From positions 1 through 64,000 of the forward strand of contig NZ_FUID01000023.1 in assembly GCF_900163635.1 (NCBI RefSeq): DNA of 64,000 nucleotides, read 5' to 3'. The stretch's first letter is position 1. Every line of letters begins with the position of its first letter. The position numbers and the translations under genes are program-made. Below are positions 27,251 to 36,334 of the stretch, piece by piece. This stretch comes from Leucobacter sp. 7(1). GTDB taxonomy: Bacteria > Actinomycetota > Actinomycetes > Actinomycetales > Microbacteriaceae. The notes under the pieces were generated by a model. The model was not told where the DNA came from and did not search any database. It was given only the letters and a program-made list of their open reading frames with translations.

Positions 27251-28228
27251 ATGAATGCCATGAAGGTGTTGGATCAGCTGGATCGCCAGATCGTCGCCGC
27301 ACTCCAGGTCAACGGTCGGGCAGGATGGCGCCGGATCGCATCGGTTCTGGACGTTCCCGAGCGCACGGTGGCAGCGCACGGTGCCGAGCTCCTCCGCACG
27401 GGCCAGGTCCGCATCACCGGATTCACGCTGCTCCCGCAGGGCGGCGTCCTCGACAGCGCGATCGCGAGCGTCCGATGCCTGTCGGGAATGAACCGCATGA
27501 CCGCGACCGCGGCGGCGGCTCGGGCCAACTCGGTATTCACCTATCTCACAACCGGCGACGCGGATTGCGTGTTCGAGCTCATCAACGAACGCTCCCGCTC
27601 ACTGTCGGTGCTGCTCGACGAGCTTCCCGGCCTCCCGGGGGTCGCCGGAGTCGACACCGCGACGATCCTGCGCCTCTACAAGGGCATTCACCAGTGGCTC
27701 CCGGGGATCCTTGACGACGCTCAGGTCCGCGCGCTCACAGATCGAGAACAGCGCTGGGAGCCAACCGGTGCGGTCGAACTCGCCCCGCTCAGCCGCGAGG
27801 AGCAGGAGATCGCCCGTTTGCTTGCGCTCGACGGTCGGACCACCATTGAGGAGCTCGCCCGCGCGACCGCGCTCTCGCCGGCGTCAGCGCGCCGCCGGCT
27901 CGCGCACCTTCAGGCAAGCGGCCGAATATTCGACCGCGCGGTCATCGAGCCGGCCGCGCTCGGTTTCCCGGTCGAGGCGATCCTACGCATCCGAACCTTC
28001 CCGGGACGCACCGAGTCCGTGGCGAAGCGACTGACCCAGGTCCCCGAGGTTCGCTACCTTGCGTTCACCACCGGGCGTCATCAGCTCTTCGTCGACATCG
28101 CGTGTGTTGACCACGCCGCGCTCGCGGACTTCCTGATGCGCGCGGACTGGACCGAGGACGCCGTGGAAGTCGACACCTCGATCGTGCTGCAGGCGATGAA
28201 ACGCAGCGGTCTCCGAATGGATGTGTAA
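27251..28228 (+). CDS. fused two-unit Lrp/AsnC family regulator (module 2)
   Basis: This 325-residue DNA-binding protein has two Lrp/AsnC units in one chain. HTH 1 is DRQIVAALQVNGRAGWRRIASVLDVPERTVAAHG at about 11-44. HTH 2 is EQEIARLLALDGRTTIEELARATALSPASARRRL at about 185-218, and each is followed by an RAM-like region. It is divergent from the binding-protein gene of the second amide operon, with a strong promoter and paired palindromes between them. It shares architecture and segments (PxxLGFPxEA) with the regulator at 9856-10863. Confidence 0.9.
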   Translation: MNAMKVLDQLDRQIVAALQVNGRAGWRRIASVLDVPERTVAAHGAELLRTGQVRITGFTLLPQGGVLDSAIASVRCLSGMNRMTATAAAARANSVFTYLTTGDADCVFELINERSRSLSVLLDELPGLPGVAGVDTATILRLYKGIHQWLPGILDDAQVRALTDREQRWEPTGAVELAPLSREEQEIARLLALDGRTTIEELARATALSPASARRRLAHLQASGRIFDRAVIEPAALGFPVEAILRIRTFPGRTESVAKRLTQVPEVRYLAFTTGRHQLFVDIACVDHAALADFLMRADWTEDAVEVDTSIVLQAMKRSGLRMDV

Positions 28229-28251
28229 CGAGCGCCTCGGCACCCAGTGCC

Positions 28252-29460
28252 TCACTTCCCCAGCGCGCTCCGCAACACACTCACCGCGGCGCGCACCCCC
28301 GTACCGAGCGTTGGTTCCATGACCGGCAGGAAAAACGGTGAGTGATTGACTGGCGGGTTCTCGGTTCCGGCCGGGTAGGCCCCAAACACCCAGTACACGT
28401 TGGGGACGCCGGCCCCGGCTGCGAGCCAGCCAAAGTCCTCTGACCCCATCGCCGCGGGAAGTTCTGCCACTTGGCTCTCGCCGAGCTCTCCTCGCAATGC
28501 CGTGCGTACACCCTCGGTGGCGGTGGGGTCATTGAACAGCAGGGGGAAGCGGTACATTTCTTCAATTTCGGGGGCCGGTGCGCCGCTGGCCGCGGCCTCG
28601 GCGTCAAGAATCCGGGTAATCGCTGCCAGGACCTGGGCGCGGGTCTCGTCCGTGAGTGTGCGGATGTTCAGTGTGAACTCCGCCCGGTCCGGAATGATGT
28701 TCTCTTTGAGGCCAGCGTGAAACGTACCGCACGTCAGCACCGCAGGCTGCTGCGGCGCGAGCTCGCGCGACACAATCGTCTGCAGCCGCACCACCATGTG
28801 GGCCCCCAGCACGATGGGGTCGATGGCGTCCTGCGGCTGCGAGCCGTGGGATTGGCGTCCACGGACAGTCACCCGCAGTGAGTCCGCCATCGCCATCGCA
28901 CTGCCCGAGGCGATCCCCACGGTTCCCGCGGGAATCTCGGAGACGACGTGCTGCCCAAAGACGATCTCCGGCACCGGGGCCCGATCCCACAGTCCATCGG
29001 CCACCATCGCCGCGGCCCCCTCGGCGGTCTCCTCACCGGGCTGGAAGATCCACACAATCGTGCCGCGCCATTGGGCATGCTCGCGCTGCATGATCCGCGC
29101 CGCGGTGAGCGCTGCGGCCACGTGCGTGTCGTGGCCGCAGCCGTGCATCACAGGAACAGCAGTGCCGTCGGGCAGGGTTCCGGTCGCCACTGATCGGTAG
29201 TCCGCCGGGGTGTCTTCCTGAATGGGCAGACCATCAGTGTCCGCCCGGAATGCAACTACGGGACCGGCCCCATTGCGCAGGATCGCGACCACACCGGTGC
29301 CCCCGCAGCGGAAGTGCTCGATGCCCAGCTCTTCGAGCTTGCCCTCGATGAATGCTGCCGTCTGGTGCTCCTGCATCGAGAGCTCTGGATGCTCGTGGAG
29401 GTGCCGATAGCTTGCGTGCAGCTCGGCCTGTTCGGATTCCAGCATGGTCGTGGCAGACAC
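28252..29460 (-). CDS. M20 family amidohydrolase / aminoacylase
   Basis: This enzyme of about 402 residues has the M20D metal-site motifs VMHGCGHDTHVAAAL, FQPGEETAEGAAAMV and a late SEDFGW. Relatives hydrolyse N-acyl amino acids, hippurate or indole-acetyl amino acids in the cytoplasm. I chose GTG at 29460 because AGGAG lies 6 bases upstream; an upstream ATG at 29502 lacks such a site. It is a single gene convergent with the Lrp regulator. Its location next to amidase and gamma-glutamyltransferase modules fits a role in amide-bond catabolism. Confidence 0.9.
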   Translation of the reverse strand: MSATTMLESEQAELHASYRHLHEHPELSMQEHQTAAFIEGKLEELGIEHFRCGGTGVVAILRNGAGPVVAFRADTDGLPIQEDTPADYRSVATGTLPDGTAVPVMHGCGHDTHVAAALTAARIMQREHAQWRGTIVWIFQPGEETAEGAAAMVADGLWDRAPVPEIVFGQHVVSEIPAGTVGIASGSAMAMADSLRVTVRGRQSHGSQPQDAIDPIVLGAHMVVRLQTIVSRELAPQQPAVLTCGTFHAGLKENIIPDRAEFTLNIRTLTDETRAQVLAAITRILDAEAAASGAPAPEIEEMYRFPLLFNDPTATEGVRTALRGELGESQVAELPAAMGSEDFGWLAAGAGVPNVYWVFGAYPAGTENPPVNHSPFFLPVMEPTLGTGVRAAVSVLRSALGK

Positions 29461-29616
29461 TGAACGCTCCTGGGGTGTCCGGACTGGCGGGATGCCCCGC
29501 ACCGCACGGCCGCGCCAGTCCGGCCGCGGGGCCGCGACCTCGCTGGCACGGAAACACTCGGTGAATCCAGCCTATCCGGGGCGCTGATCTACACGCCAGG
29601 CCCTGACCCCGCGACG

Positions 29617-30402
29617 CTACTTCTTTTTCCGACCCTGCACGGTCTTGAAGAGCATCTGACCCAGCACAAACGCGAGCAGCAGCGAGAACGCCACGTTGGA
29701 CCAGAACGGCGGAATATGCGTAGCGATCACCGAGCCCAGCGGTGAGAGCACGCTCGCTGCGATCCCCAAAATTGCGGCAGACCGCAGGTCGACATTGCGG
29801 CGCCGCGCGTTGCCGATGGTGCCCGAAATCGAGCCGGGAATCAGCATGATGAGGGAGGTGCCCTTGGCGATCAGATCGCTCGCCCCGAAGAAGAACATCA
29901 GGACGGGAACGACGACGACACCGCCACCCACGCCGAGTAGCCCCGAGAGCACGCCCGTGACGAGGCCGGTCACCACAAGCAGGGTGAGGATGAGTGCACT
30001 CTTCTCGATCTCCGCGTCACGCTGCGGGACAACAAACCACAGACTCACCACGACTACGGCAAGGAAGCCCATGAACAGCCAGCGCAGGAACCCGGTGGGC
30101 ACGCGCGAGAGCAGATAACTCCCGATCTGAGCACCCACGATGACGCCAAGCGCGAGCGCGATCGCCGCGACCCAGTCCACATTGCCCTGGATCGCGTAGC
30201 CGATGCCGCCCACCACGGCGGCAGGCAGAATCGCCGCCACCGAGGTACCGGCGGCAAGCCGCTGCTGGAACCCGAGGAACATCACGAGCATGGGCACCAG
30301 TACAACTCCGCCACCGATCCCGAACACCCCGGAGAGGAGGCCGGTCAGTGCACCGAGGAGGGCAAGAACGAAAATACTGGAGCGGGGAGGGGTCTGAGTC
30401 AT
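29617..30402 (-). CDS. TauE/SafE family membrane exporter
   Basis: This 261-residue integral membrane protein has about eight membrane segments and two internal repeats. GVFGIGGGVVLVPMLVMFLGF near residue 25 and GLLGVGGGVVVVPVLMFFFGA near residue 150 are the TauE/SafE signature in both halves. Family members export sulfite or sulfonate-derived organic anions. No good ribosome-binding site precedes the ATG. It lies 72 bases after the gamma-glutamyltransferase and is probably the last gene of that operon. If the operon handles glutathione-like compounds, a sulfur-anion exporter would make sense; this is inference. Confidence 0.85.
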   Translation of the reverse strand: MTQTPPRSSIFVLALLGALTGLLSGVFGIGGGVVLVPMLVMFLGFQQRLAAGTSVAAILPAAVVGGIGYAIQGNVDWVAAIALALGVIVGAQIGSYLLSRVPTGFLRWLFMGFLAVVVVSLWFVVPQRDAEIEKSALILTLLVVTGLVTGVLSGLLGVGGGVVVVPVLMFFFGASDLIAKGTSLIMLIPGSISGTIGNARRRNVDLRSAAILGIAASVLSPLGSVIATHIPPFWSNVAFSLLLAFVLGQMLFKTVQGRKKK

Positions 30403-30474
30403 GGAACGTCGATTCTGCGAGTGCGTGCGTGGAGCGAGACTGGGGCGAGGCGGGCGCCGTGCGGCCCGCCTCGC

Positions 30475-32019
30475 TCAGCTCGGGGCCTGCACGACCACGG
30501 CAGAACCGTCGGAACGGGGGTCGCTTGCGGCTTCGTACCCTGCGGGGGTCACCCGGATGAGATTCGAGTGGCCAAGATCTTCGGTGAGGGGCGGCACCAC
30601 GGTGACCGGGAATCCGGCGGCCGCGATGGCCCGTTGTGTCTCTGGGGGAACGTCAGCCTCGGCCATGACAGTCGCGGGACCGTCCCCCGGCCACTCCTCG
30701 ACCATCCACCGGGGCGCGTGGGTCGCCTGCTGCGGTGTCGCACCGGCGAGCGAACGCAGGAGCAGCTGCGCGTGGATCTGTGGTTGAGCGGCCCCGCCCA
30801 TGGTGGCGGGAACCCAAGCGATCTCGTCGTCGCGCAGGATCAGGACCGGCATCAGCGTGTGCCGGGGACGCTTGCCCGGCCCAAACGCATTCGGAGATAC
30901 CGGATCAAGTGCGAAGGAGGTTCCCCGGTTCTGAAACAGGATCCCTGTCTCAGGCTCAAGGATGTGCGCACCGAAACTCCAGTACACGGAATTGATGAAG
31001 GACACGGCCCAACCGTCATCACTGATCGCAGCGAAGCCCACCGTGTCGCCACTGGCCTTCGCGGCACCAGCGACGGGCCACTCGGGCGCGGGAAGCTTCA
31101 CGAGTTCTTGTCCCGTTGCGCCGCCGTGCCGCGGGTCGGCAAGGTGGCTGGCGCGCAAAGAGTTTGCGTGGTGGAACGCGAGCGCGAGTTCGCCCGCGCC
31201 CGCGCCCAACGGATCCGTGATACCCGTAGCAACGGCTTCCAGTGCGCGAAGCAGCATGAACCCGGATGTATTCGGCGGACCGGTGACTACCCGATGCCCC
31301 TCGAACTCGCCCTCGAGCGGCTCGGCCCAGTATCCCTGGTAGTCGCGCGCGTCCTGCTTCGTGATCTGTGAGCCCAGGGCTTGCAGGCCAGCGATCCACA
31401 GGTCCGCAGTCTCGCCCTCATAGAACTCGGCAGACCCGCCCGCGGCGATCCTGCGGAGCGTACGGGCGAGCGCTGGCTGGACGAGCGGAGCACCCTCCGA
31501 GATCGGTTCCCCTCCCGGGTAGAACACCTCACGAGCGCCCGGATCCTGCTCGAGCGATGCGCGGTCTTCGAGGAGCGCTGCGGCCACGGACTTCGAGTTC
31601 GGGAAGCCCTGTTCCGCGTGGCGGATCGCGTCGGTGAAATGCTCCGACCAGGGCCGCGTCGCCCCGAGTTCATGCAGCGAGTTCCAGCCGCAGATCCCAC
31701 CCGGCACCGTCACCGTGTCGATTCCGCGAAGCGGGAGCGCCTCGCCGTGCTTTTCGCGGAGCGCGTCGAGCGTCTGCCCGGCAGGTGCGGCACCGGTGGC
31801 ATTGAGAAAGCGAATCTCACCATCGGGGCTCCGCACAAGGGCGACGAGATCACCGCCGAGCGCCACGTTGTTCGGATACACAACGCACAGCGTCGCCGCC
31901 GCAGCGAGCGCGGCGTCGATCGCGTTTCCGCCGGCACGCAGCGCCGCGGCACCGGCCTCCGTTGCGAGGTGATGCGACGTCGAAATCGCGCCCCCGGTCA
32001 CCTTACTGATCACTACCAT
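30475..32019 (-). CDS. gamma-glutamyltransferase family hydrolase, probably cytoplasmic
   Basis: This 514-residue N-terminal nucleophile hydrolase has LATEAGAAALRAGGNAIDAALAAAATLCVVYPNNVALGGD near the start, which is the family signature. The autoprocessing and catalytic threonine is Thr326 in SGDTVGFAAISDDGWAVSFINSVY. Cleavage before it would give subunits of about 325 and 189 residues. No signal peptide is present, unlike periplasmic GGTs, so it resembles intracellular members such as YwrD. The start codon lies inside the end of the GntR gene (17-base overlap). Substrates would arrive through the Liv-type importer upstream. Confidence 0.9.
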   Translation of the reverse strand: MVVISKVTGGAISTSHHLATEAGAAALRAGGNAIDAALAAAATLCVVYPNNVALGGDLVALVRSPDGEIRFLNATGAAPAGQTLDALREKHGEALPLRGIDTVTVPGGICGWNSLHELGATRPWSEHFTDAIRHAEQGFPNSKSVAAALLEDRASLEQDPGAREVFYPGGEPISEGAPLVQPALARTLRRIAAGGSAEFYEGETADLWIAGLQALGSQITKQDARDYQGYWAEPLEGEFEGHRVVTGPPNTSGFMLLRALEAVATGITDPLGAGAGELALAFHHANSLRASHLADPRHGGATGQELVKLPAPEWPVAGAAKASGDTVGFAAISDDGWAVSFINSVYWSFGAHILEPETGILFQNRGTSFALDPVSPNAFGPGKRPRHTLMPVLILRDDEIAWVPATMGGAAQPQIHAQLLLRSLAGATPQQATHAPRWMVEEWPGDGPATVMAEADVPPETQRAIAAAGFPVTVVPPLTEDLGHSNLIRVTPAGYEAASDPRSDGSAVVVQAPS

Positions 32020-32758
32020 TCGCCTTTACCCTCACCATCGAGTTGCTGACTGATGCTCGCGCGATCTCGCGACTAATGTCGTACACGTGTGCGCGCGCTT
32101 CTTCTTCCGCAAGCGCCCCATCTCCGGCGGCAATCGCCTCGTAGATACGCCGGTGCGCGACGCTTGAGGCCTGCCGCCGAGCCTTAGTCTGGTAGCGGCT
32201 AGCCCTGCTCGGCGCGATCTGATTCGCGATCTGCTCGTTGATCAAGGACAGCAAGGGGTTGTGGGTGTACTGCGCAATCGCCTGGTGGAACGCGCGGTCC
32301 AACTCGGCGTATCGCTCCTTAGTGACGTCGACTTCCATCGCCTTCACCAACTCTTCGAGTTGGATGACGTCCCGTGGCTGCGCCCGCGCAGCGGTGATTC
32401 GCGCGATGGGCGGTTCCACGATTGCGCGCAGTTCCATAATGTCGGTGAGTTCCGATCGCATTGACGAGAAGGCTTCAATGACGTCTTCCGACGCTCGTGA
32501 TGTTTCACCCGGTGCCAAAATGATCGTGCCTCGACCCGGCCTACGGTCGATGAGCCCCCGGTTTTCGAGCTCGCGCAGCGCCTCACGAACCGATACACGA
32601 GACACGCTCAGTAGCTGGGCGAGCTCTCGTTCCGCTGGAAGCTTCTCTCCCGGAGTCAACTCACCCTCGAGAATTAACCGTTCAAGATCGACCGAAAGAC
32701 GGTCGGGCACGGAGAGTGTTTCTCCCCGGCTCATCGAACCCCAGTCCATAGTGTTCAC
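32003..32758 (-). CDS. GntR regulator, FadR subfamily (FCD domain)
   Basis: This is a repressor-type regulator of about 251 residues. A winged helix at about 20-85 (LPAERELAQLLSVSRVSVREALRELENRGLIDRRPGRGTII) is followed by an all-helical FCD domain with the metal-ligand pattern ELDRAFHQAIAQ and a later SVAHRRIYEAI. Start choice is uncertain between GTG 32758, ATG 32749 and ATG 32734. It sits within the Liv/GGT operon, overlapping the GGT gene. A perfect palindrome of the type bound by FadR-like proteins lies before the first gene of the operon (38111-38123). Confidence 0.9.
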   Translation of the reverse strand: MNTMDWGSMSRGETLSVPDRLSVDLERLILEGELTPGEKLPAERELAQLLSVSRVSVREALRELENRGLIDRRPGRGTIILAPGETSRASEDVIEAFSSMRSELTDIMELRAIVEPPIARITAARAQPRDVIQLEELVKAMEVDVTKERYAELDRAFHQAIAQYTHNPLLSLINEQIANQIAPSRASRYQTKARRQASSVAHRRIYEAIAAGDGALAEEEARAHVYDISREIARASVSNSMVRVKANGSDQ

Positions 32759-32814
32759 CCATTCTCAATCTGTTGCCTCGGCTCAACCCGCACCTGCACG
32801 CCTGGTTGACGCGG

Positions 32815-33534
32815 CTAACTTGCCGCTCCAGGACTTTTCCCGAAGTAGGCCTCGTGGAGACGCTCGTCGTCAAGCATCACACGTGCATCGCCACCGCCAG
32901 AGAGGGTCCCGGTTTCCATCAGGTACCCGCGGTGTGCAATTGATAGCGCCATCCTGGCGTTCTGTTCAATGAGCAGCACACTCGTTCCCGCGGCATTGAT
33001 CTCACTAATGATCTCAAACATTTGAGCCACGATCTTCGGCGCGAGGCCCATTGAAGGCTCATCGAGCATCAGCAATCTAGGTTTCCTGATCAGCGCGCGT
33101 GAAAGCGCAAGCATCTGCTGTTCGCCGCCCGAAAGCGTTGCCGCCGTTTGATGCTTCCGTTCTTCCAACCTCGGAAACCGCGCGAAAGCATCTGAGATCT
33201 CCGACCCGAGGTCCGTAGTTGCACCCCAGTGCGCCACCTGCAGATTCTCAAGTACGCTCATCCGGCCAAAGATGTGCCGCCCTTCTGGGACCAGGGAGAG
33301 TCCCCGTTTCACCCGCTGCTCAGCGCGCAGATGTGCGACGGGAGATCCTGCAAGTTCGATATCGCCACGGTGCTTATTCAGTCCGGCAACGGCCCGGAGC
33401 AGACTACTTTTCCCAGCCCCGTTTGCACCGACCACCACAACGAGCTCGCCTTCGTCCACGTGCAGGCTGGCGTCCAGCACCGCACGAACCACTCCGTAGC
33501 GCACATTCAAGTCACGAACTTCAAGCATCTTCAT
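32815..33534 (-). CDS. livF: branched-chain amino-acid type ABC importer, ATPase LivF
   Basis: This 239-residue ATPase has Walker A GANGAGKSS, signature LSGGEQQMLALSRAL and Walker B LLMLDEPSMGLAP, the last being the classic LivF pattern. It overlaps the end of the fused LivM-LivG gene by four bases. With LivG it forms the motor of an importer for hydrophobic amino acids, amides or short peptides. The ligand is undetermined; the linked gamma-glutamyltransferase argues for gamma-glutamyl compounds. Confidence 0.9.
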   Translation of the reverse strand: MKMLEVRDLNVRYGVVRAVLDASLHVDEGELVVVVGANGAGKSSLLRAVAGLNKHRGDIELAGSPVAHLRAEQRVKRGLSLVPEGRHIFGRMSVLENLQVAHWGATTDLGSEISDAFARFPRLEERKHQTAATLSGGEQQMLALSRALIRKPRLLMLDEPSMGLAPKIVAQMFEIISEINAAGTSVLLIEQNARMALSIAHRGYLMETGTLSGGGDARVMLDDERLHEAYFGKSPGAAS

Positions 33535-35390
33535 GCTGCATCACTCCCCAAATAAGCCTCGAGCACGGCTGGGTTCGTACGAATCTGCGCGGGCGTGCCA
33601 TCCGCGATAATGACTCCGTGATCGAGCACCACGATCCGGTCGGAAACCCCCATGAGCAAGTCCATGTCGTGCTCGATCAAGATGACGTCGATTCCATGCT
33701 CCCGGATCCGGGCGATAAGCGTGGAAAGATCACGTGTTTCGCTTTCATTGAGTCCGGCCGCCGGTTCATCGAGCAGAAGCACCTTTGGTCGCGTCATCAG
33801 GGCACGGGCAATCTCCACTTTTCGCTGTTGATATGCGTCAAGTGATGATGCCCGCCGATCACGACACTCCCACGCGTCAACGAAAGCGAGCACCTCCTCG
33901 GCTTCTTCGACCGTAAAGCGCTCGCTGCGCCGCACAAAGGGGAACGGGGAGAGGAACTTCGGCACGAATCCGGCGAGCCGTGCGTGTCCACCAACCAGGA
34001 GGTTTTCGAGAACCGTCATGTCCCAAAAGAGCCTGACCGTCTGGAACGTCCGCGCAATCCCCCGCGTCGACACGGCGCTCGATTCCAACTTCTCGGTCCG
34101 TTCGCCGTACAACTCGACGGTGCCGGACGTAGCTCGAGTGACCCCTGATATCGCGTTCAACAGAGTGGATTTTCCGGCACCGTTCGGCCCCATGAGTCCT
34201 AGCACTTCTCCGTGCCGCAAATCAAACGTCACCGACTCCAGCGCGGTGAGACCGCCAAACACCTGCTTCATCTCGCGCACTTGCAGTACGGGAGTTCCCG
34301 AAGCGACTCCGGTGAGATCCGCTGCCTGGACCAGATCCCCCACGGGAGGAATGCTGCCACCGCGGGCGCGGGTCAGCTCCAAACGTTTGGACACGATCCC
34401 TCCTGGTCGCAGGATCATCAGAACCACAACAATCAGAGCGAGGAGCCCTGTGCGAAACTCTGGGTGCGCTTGGATGAGCGGAATGTCCTTTGCCACCGCC
34501 TGGAAGAAGATCCAGAGCACCGCCCCGGTAATCGGTCCCCACAGTGTCCCTGCTCCGCCAAGGATCACGAGGCTCAACACGATGAAGTTGTCCTCGAGTG
34601 TGAAGCTATCTGGGTTGACGAACTGATTCATGTGCGCGAAGAACACTCCGATCACCCCAGCTGTCGCGGCCCCAACCACGTAGGCCAGAAGCTTGTACCG
34701 TCGCGTTCGGATCCCGATCGAGGATGCGACAAGTTCGTCTTCTCGGATGGCAACCCAGGCACGACCAACCGGTGATGCGATGAGCGAGGCCAGCGCGACA
34801 ACCAAGATCACGACAACCGTCAAGATGATGTAGTAGGTCGTTGTGGGGGCGACCATCCCGCCGTCTACAAAGTTGAGGGGCGGAATATTGCGAATGCCCA
34901 CCGCCCCACCAGTGAATTCGGTCCAGTTGATTGAGACGATTCGCACGATCTCCCCGAACGCAAGCGTCATGATCGCGAGATAGTCTCCGCGAGCACGCAG
35001 TGTGGGGTACCCAATAATGGAGCCCGCTATCCCGGCAAAGACGATAGCGGCGACGATGCTAATGGGCAGTACCCAGGCGAGAGCCGCGGGGTTTTCCGCA
35101 AGCATGGGCCCGAATGTACTGACCGTAAAGATTGCCGCCGTATAAGCCCCAACGATAAAGAAAGCGATGAAGCCGAGGTCGAGCAGCCCGGTAAGTCCGA
35201 CGAGGATGTTCAATCCGGAAGCCAATGCAACATAGACCAGCGCGAGAGCAGCGACTCGGATCCATTTGTCCCCGGGGAGTACCAGAGGTGCCAGCAGGCC
35301 GAGGACCAAGAAGACCCCGGGCCAGAGCCAGCGGTGAAGCCCCAACTCTGGCTTGATGACCACAATTGGAGTGGTGTGTGTATTAGACAT
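33531..35390 (-). CDS. fused LivM permease and LivG ATPase
   Basis: This 619-residue fusion has LivM-like membrane segments at about 20-330 (GLTGLLDLGFIAFFIVGAY, YPTLRARGDYLAIMTLAFGEIVR) and an ABC domain at about 368-619 with Walker A GPNGAGKST (401-409), Walker B VLLLDEPAAGLN and H-loop VILIEHDMDL. The signature motif is unusual: SSLDAYQQRKVEIARAL at 515-531 in place of the LivG-typical LPYGQQR. The conserved glycine is alanine and the preceding residue aspartate. LivF keeps a canonical LSGGE, so the ATPase pair may be asymmetric. There is no stop or frameshift between the halves. Confidence 0.9.
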   Translation of the reverse strand: MSNTHTTPIVVIKPELGLHRWLWPGVFLVLGLLAPLVLPGDKWIRVAALALVYVALASGLNILVGLTGLLDLGFIAFFIVGAYTAAIFTVSTFGPMLAENPAALAWVLPISIVAAIVFAGIAGSIIGYPTLRARGDYLAIMTLAFGEIVRIVSINWTEFTGGAVGIRNIPPLNFVDGGMVAPTTTYYIILTVVVILVVALASLIASPVGRAWVAIREDELVASSIGIRTRRYKLLAYVVGAATAGVIGVFFAHMNQFVNPDSFTLEDNFIVLSLVILGGAGTLWGPITGAVLWIFFQAVAKDIPLIQAHPEFRTGLLALIVVVLMILRPGGIVSKRLELTRARGGSIPPVGDLVQAADLTGVASGTPVLQVREMKQVFGGLTALESVTFDLRHGEVLGLMGPNGAGKSTLLNAISGVTRATSGTVELYGERTEKLESSAVSTRGIARTFQTVRLFWDMTVLENLLVGGHARLAGFVPKFLSPFPFVRRSERFTVEEAEEVLAFVDAWECRDRRASSLDAYQQRKVEIARALMTRPKVLLLDEPAAGLNESETRDLSTLIARIREHGIDVILIEHDMDLLMGVSDRIVVLDHGVIIADGTPAQIRTNPAVLEAYLGSDAA

Positions 35391-35393
35391 GGT

Positions 35394-36302
35394 TTAGACC
35401 TTTTGTACCTCTCGTCGGCCGAGCAGGCCCTGCGGGCGAAGCCACAGGATGATCACGAGAATCCCGAACGCAATGACGTCTCGATAGGCGGACCCCTGTG
35501 GCACGTATGCCGCAGCGAACTCCTCGCTGATTCCCAGCACCAGTCCCCCAACAAAGGCCCCGGGAATACTGCCGATTCCGCCCAGAACCGCAGCAACAAG
35601 TGCTTTGAGCCCGGGGAGAAAGCCCATCGTTGCGGCTGCAAAACCATAGCGTTGCGAGTAGAGCAACCCTGCGATGGCAGCCATTGCTGATCCCAGAACA
35701 AATGTCGTTGAGATCACTCGATCAACGCCGATGCCCATGAGCCTCGCCGCGTCCTTGTCTTCGGCGGTCGCCCGAATCGCTCGACCAATTGGGGTGAATC
35801 GAATCACTGCCCAAAACGCGAGAGTGACAAGCACAGCGACGGTCAACACCACCACGTCGATTCGCTGCACGCGAGCTCCCAGCACAATGAGCGGTTCACC
35901 AAGGTCCGGACGTTGCACCGGAACCTGAGCCGCACCGAACAGGAAGGTCGCGACAGCGCGCAGAAGCATAGACACGGCAATTGCGGTGATCAGCATCGAG
36001 AGAATCGGTGCATTTCGCAGTGGCCGATACGCGATTCGCTCGATCAACCATCCGATGAGTGAACCCACGACCACGCCGATCGCGATAGCGAGCCAGGCCG
36101 GGAGCGCGGTACTGTCAACGGCGTTGCCCGCGATCATTGTGTGTGTCTGCCCGGCAACGAGCGCTCCGAATGCGCCAAACATGAAGATCTCGCCGAAGGC
36201 AAAGTTCACCATTCCGAGTACGCCGTACACGACGCTGAATGCGACGGCGAGGAGGCCGTAGATCCCACCGACCGCGAGTCCATTGATGATTTCCTGCATC
36301 AC
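35394..36302 (-). CDS. livH: branched-chain amino-acid type ABC importer, permease LivH
   Basis: This 302-residue inner-membrane protein has about eight membrane segments. INGLAVGGIYGLLAVAFSVVYGVLGMVNFAFGEIFMFGAF at the start is the LivH signature, and GLLYSQRYGFAAATMGFLPGLKALVAAVLGGIGSIPGAFVGG occurs near residue 215. It ends 3 bases before the LivM-LivG gene. A hairpin at 36335-36369 separates it from the binding-protein gene. Confidence 0.9.
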   Translation of the reverse strand: MMQEIINGLAVGGIYGLLAVAFSVVYGVLGMVNFAFGEIFMFGAFGALVAGQTHTMIAGNAVDSTALPAWLAIAIGVVVGSLIGWLIERIAYRPLRNAPILSMLITAIAVSMLLRAVATFLFGAAQVPVQRPDLGEPLIVLGARVQRIDVVVLTVAVLVTLAFWAVIRFTPIGRAIRATAEDKDAARLMGIGVDRVISTTFVLGSAMAAIAGLLYSQRYGFAAATMGFLPGLKALVAAVLGGIGSIPGAFVGGLVLGISEEFAAAYVPQGSAYRDVIAFGILVIILWLRPQGLLGRREVQKV

Positions 36303-36334
36303 TTGTCTCCGTAGTGAGTAGTAAATGGGGAGTG

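Noticed and set aside
30421-31371. Open frame of 316 codons opposite the gamma-glutamyltransferase gene
   Set aside because: It is the antisense shadow of the GGT gene, which has complete family motifs and overlaps its operon neighbour in the normal way.
33531-34450. Frameshift or assembly join making the LivM-LivG fusion
   Set aside because: The frame is continuous through a 35-residue linker, codon use is even on both sides and no separate start with a ribosome-binding site precedes the ATPase part.
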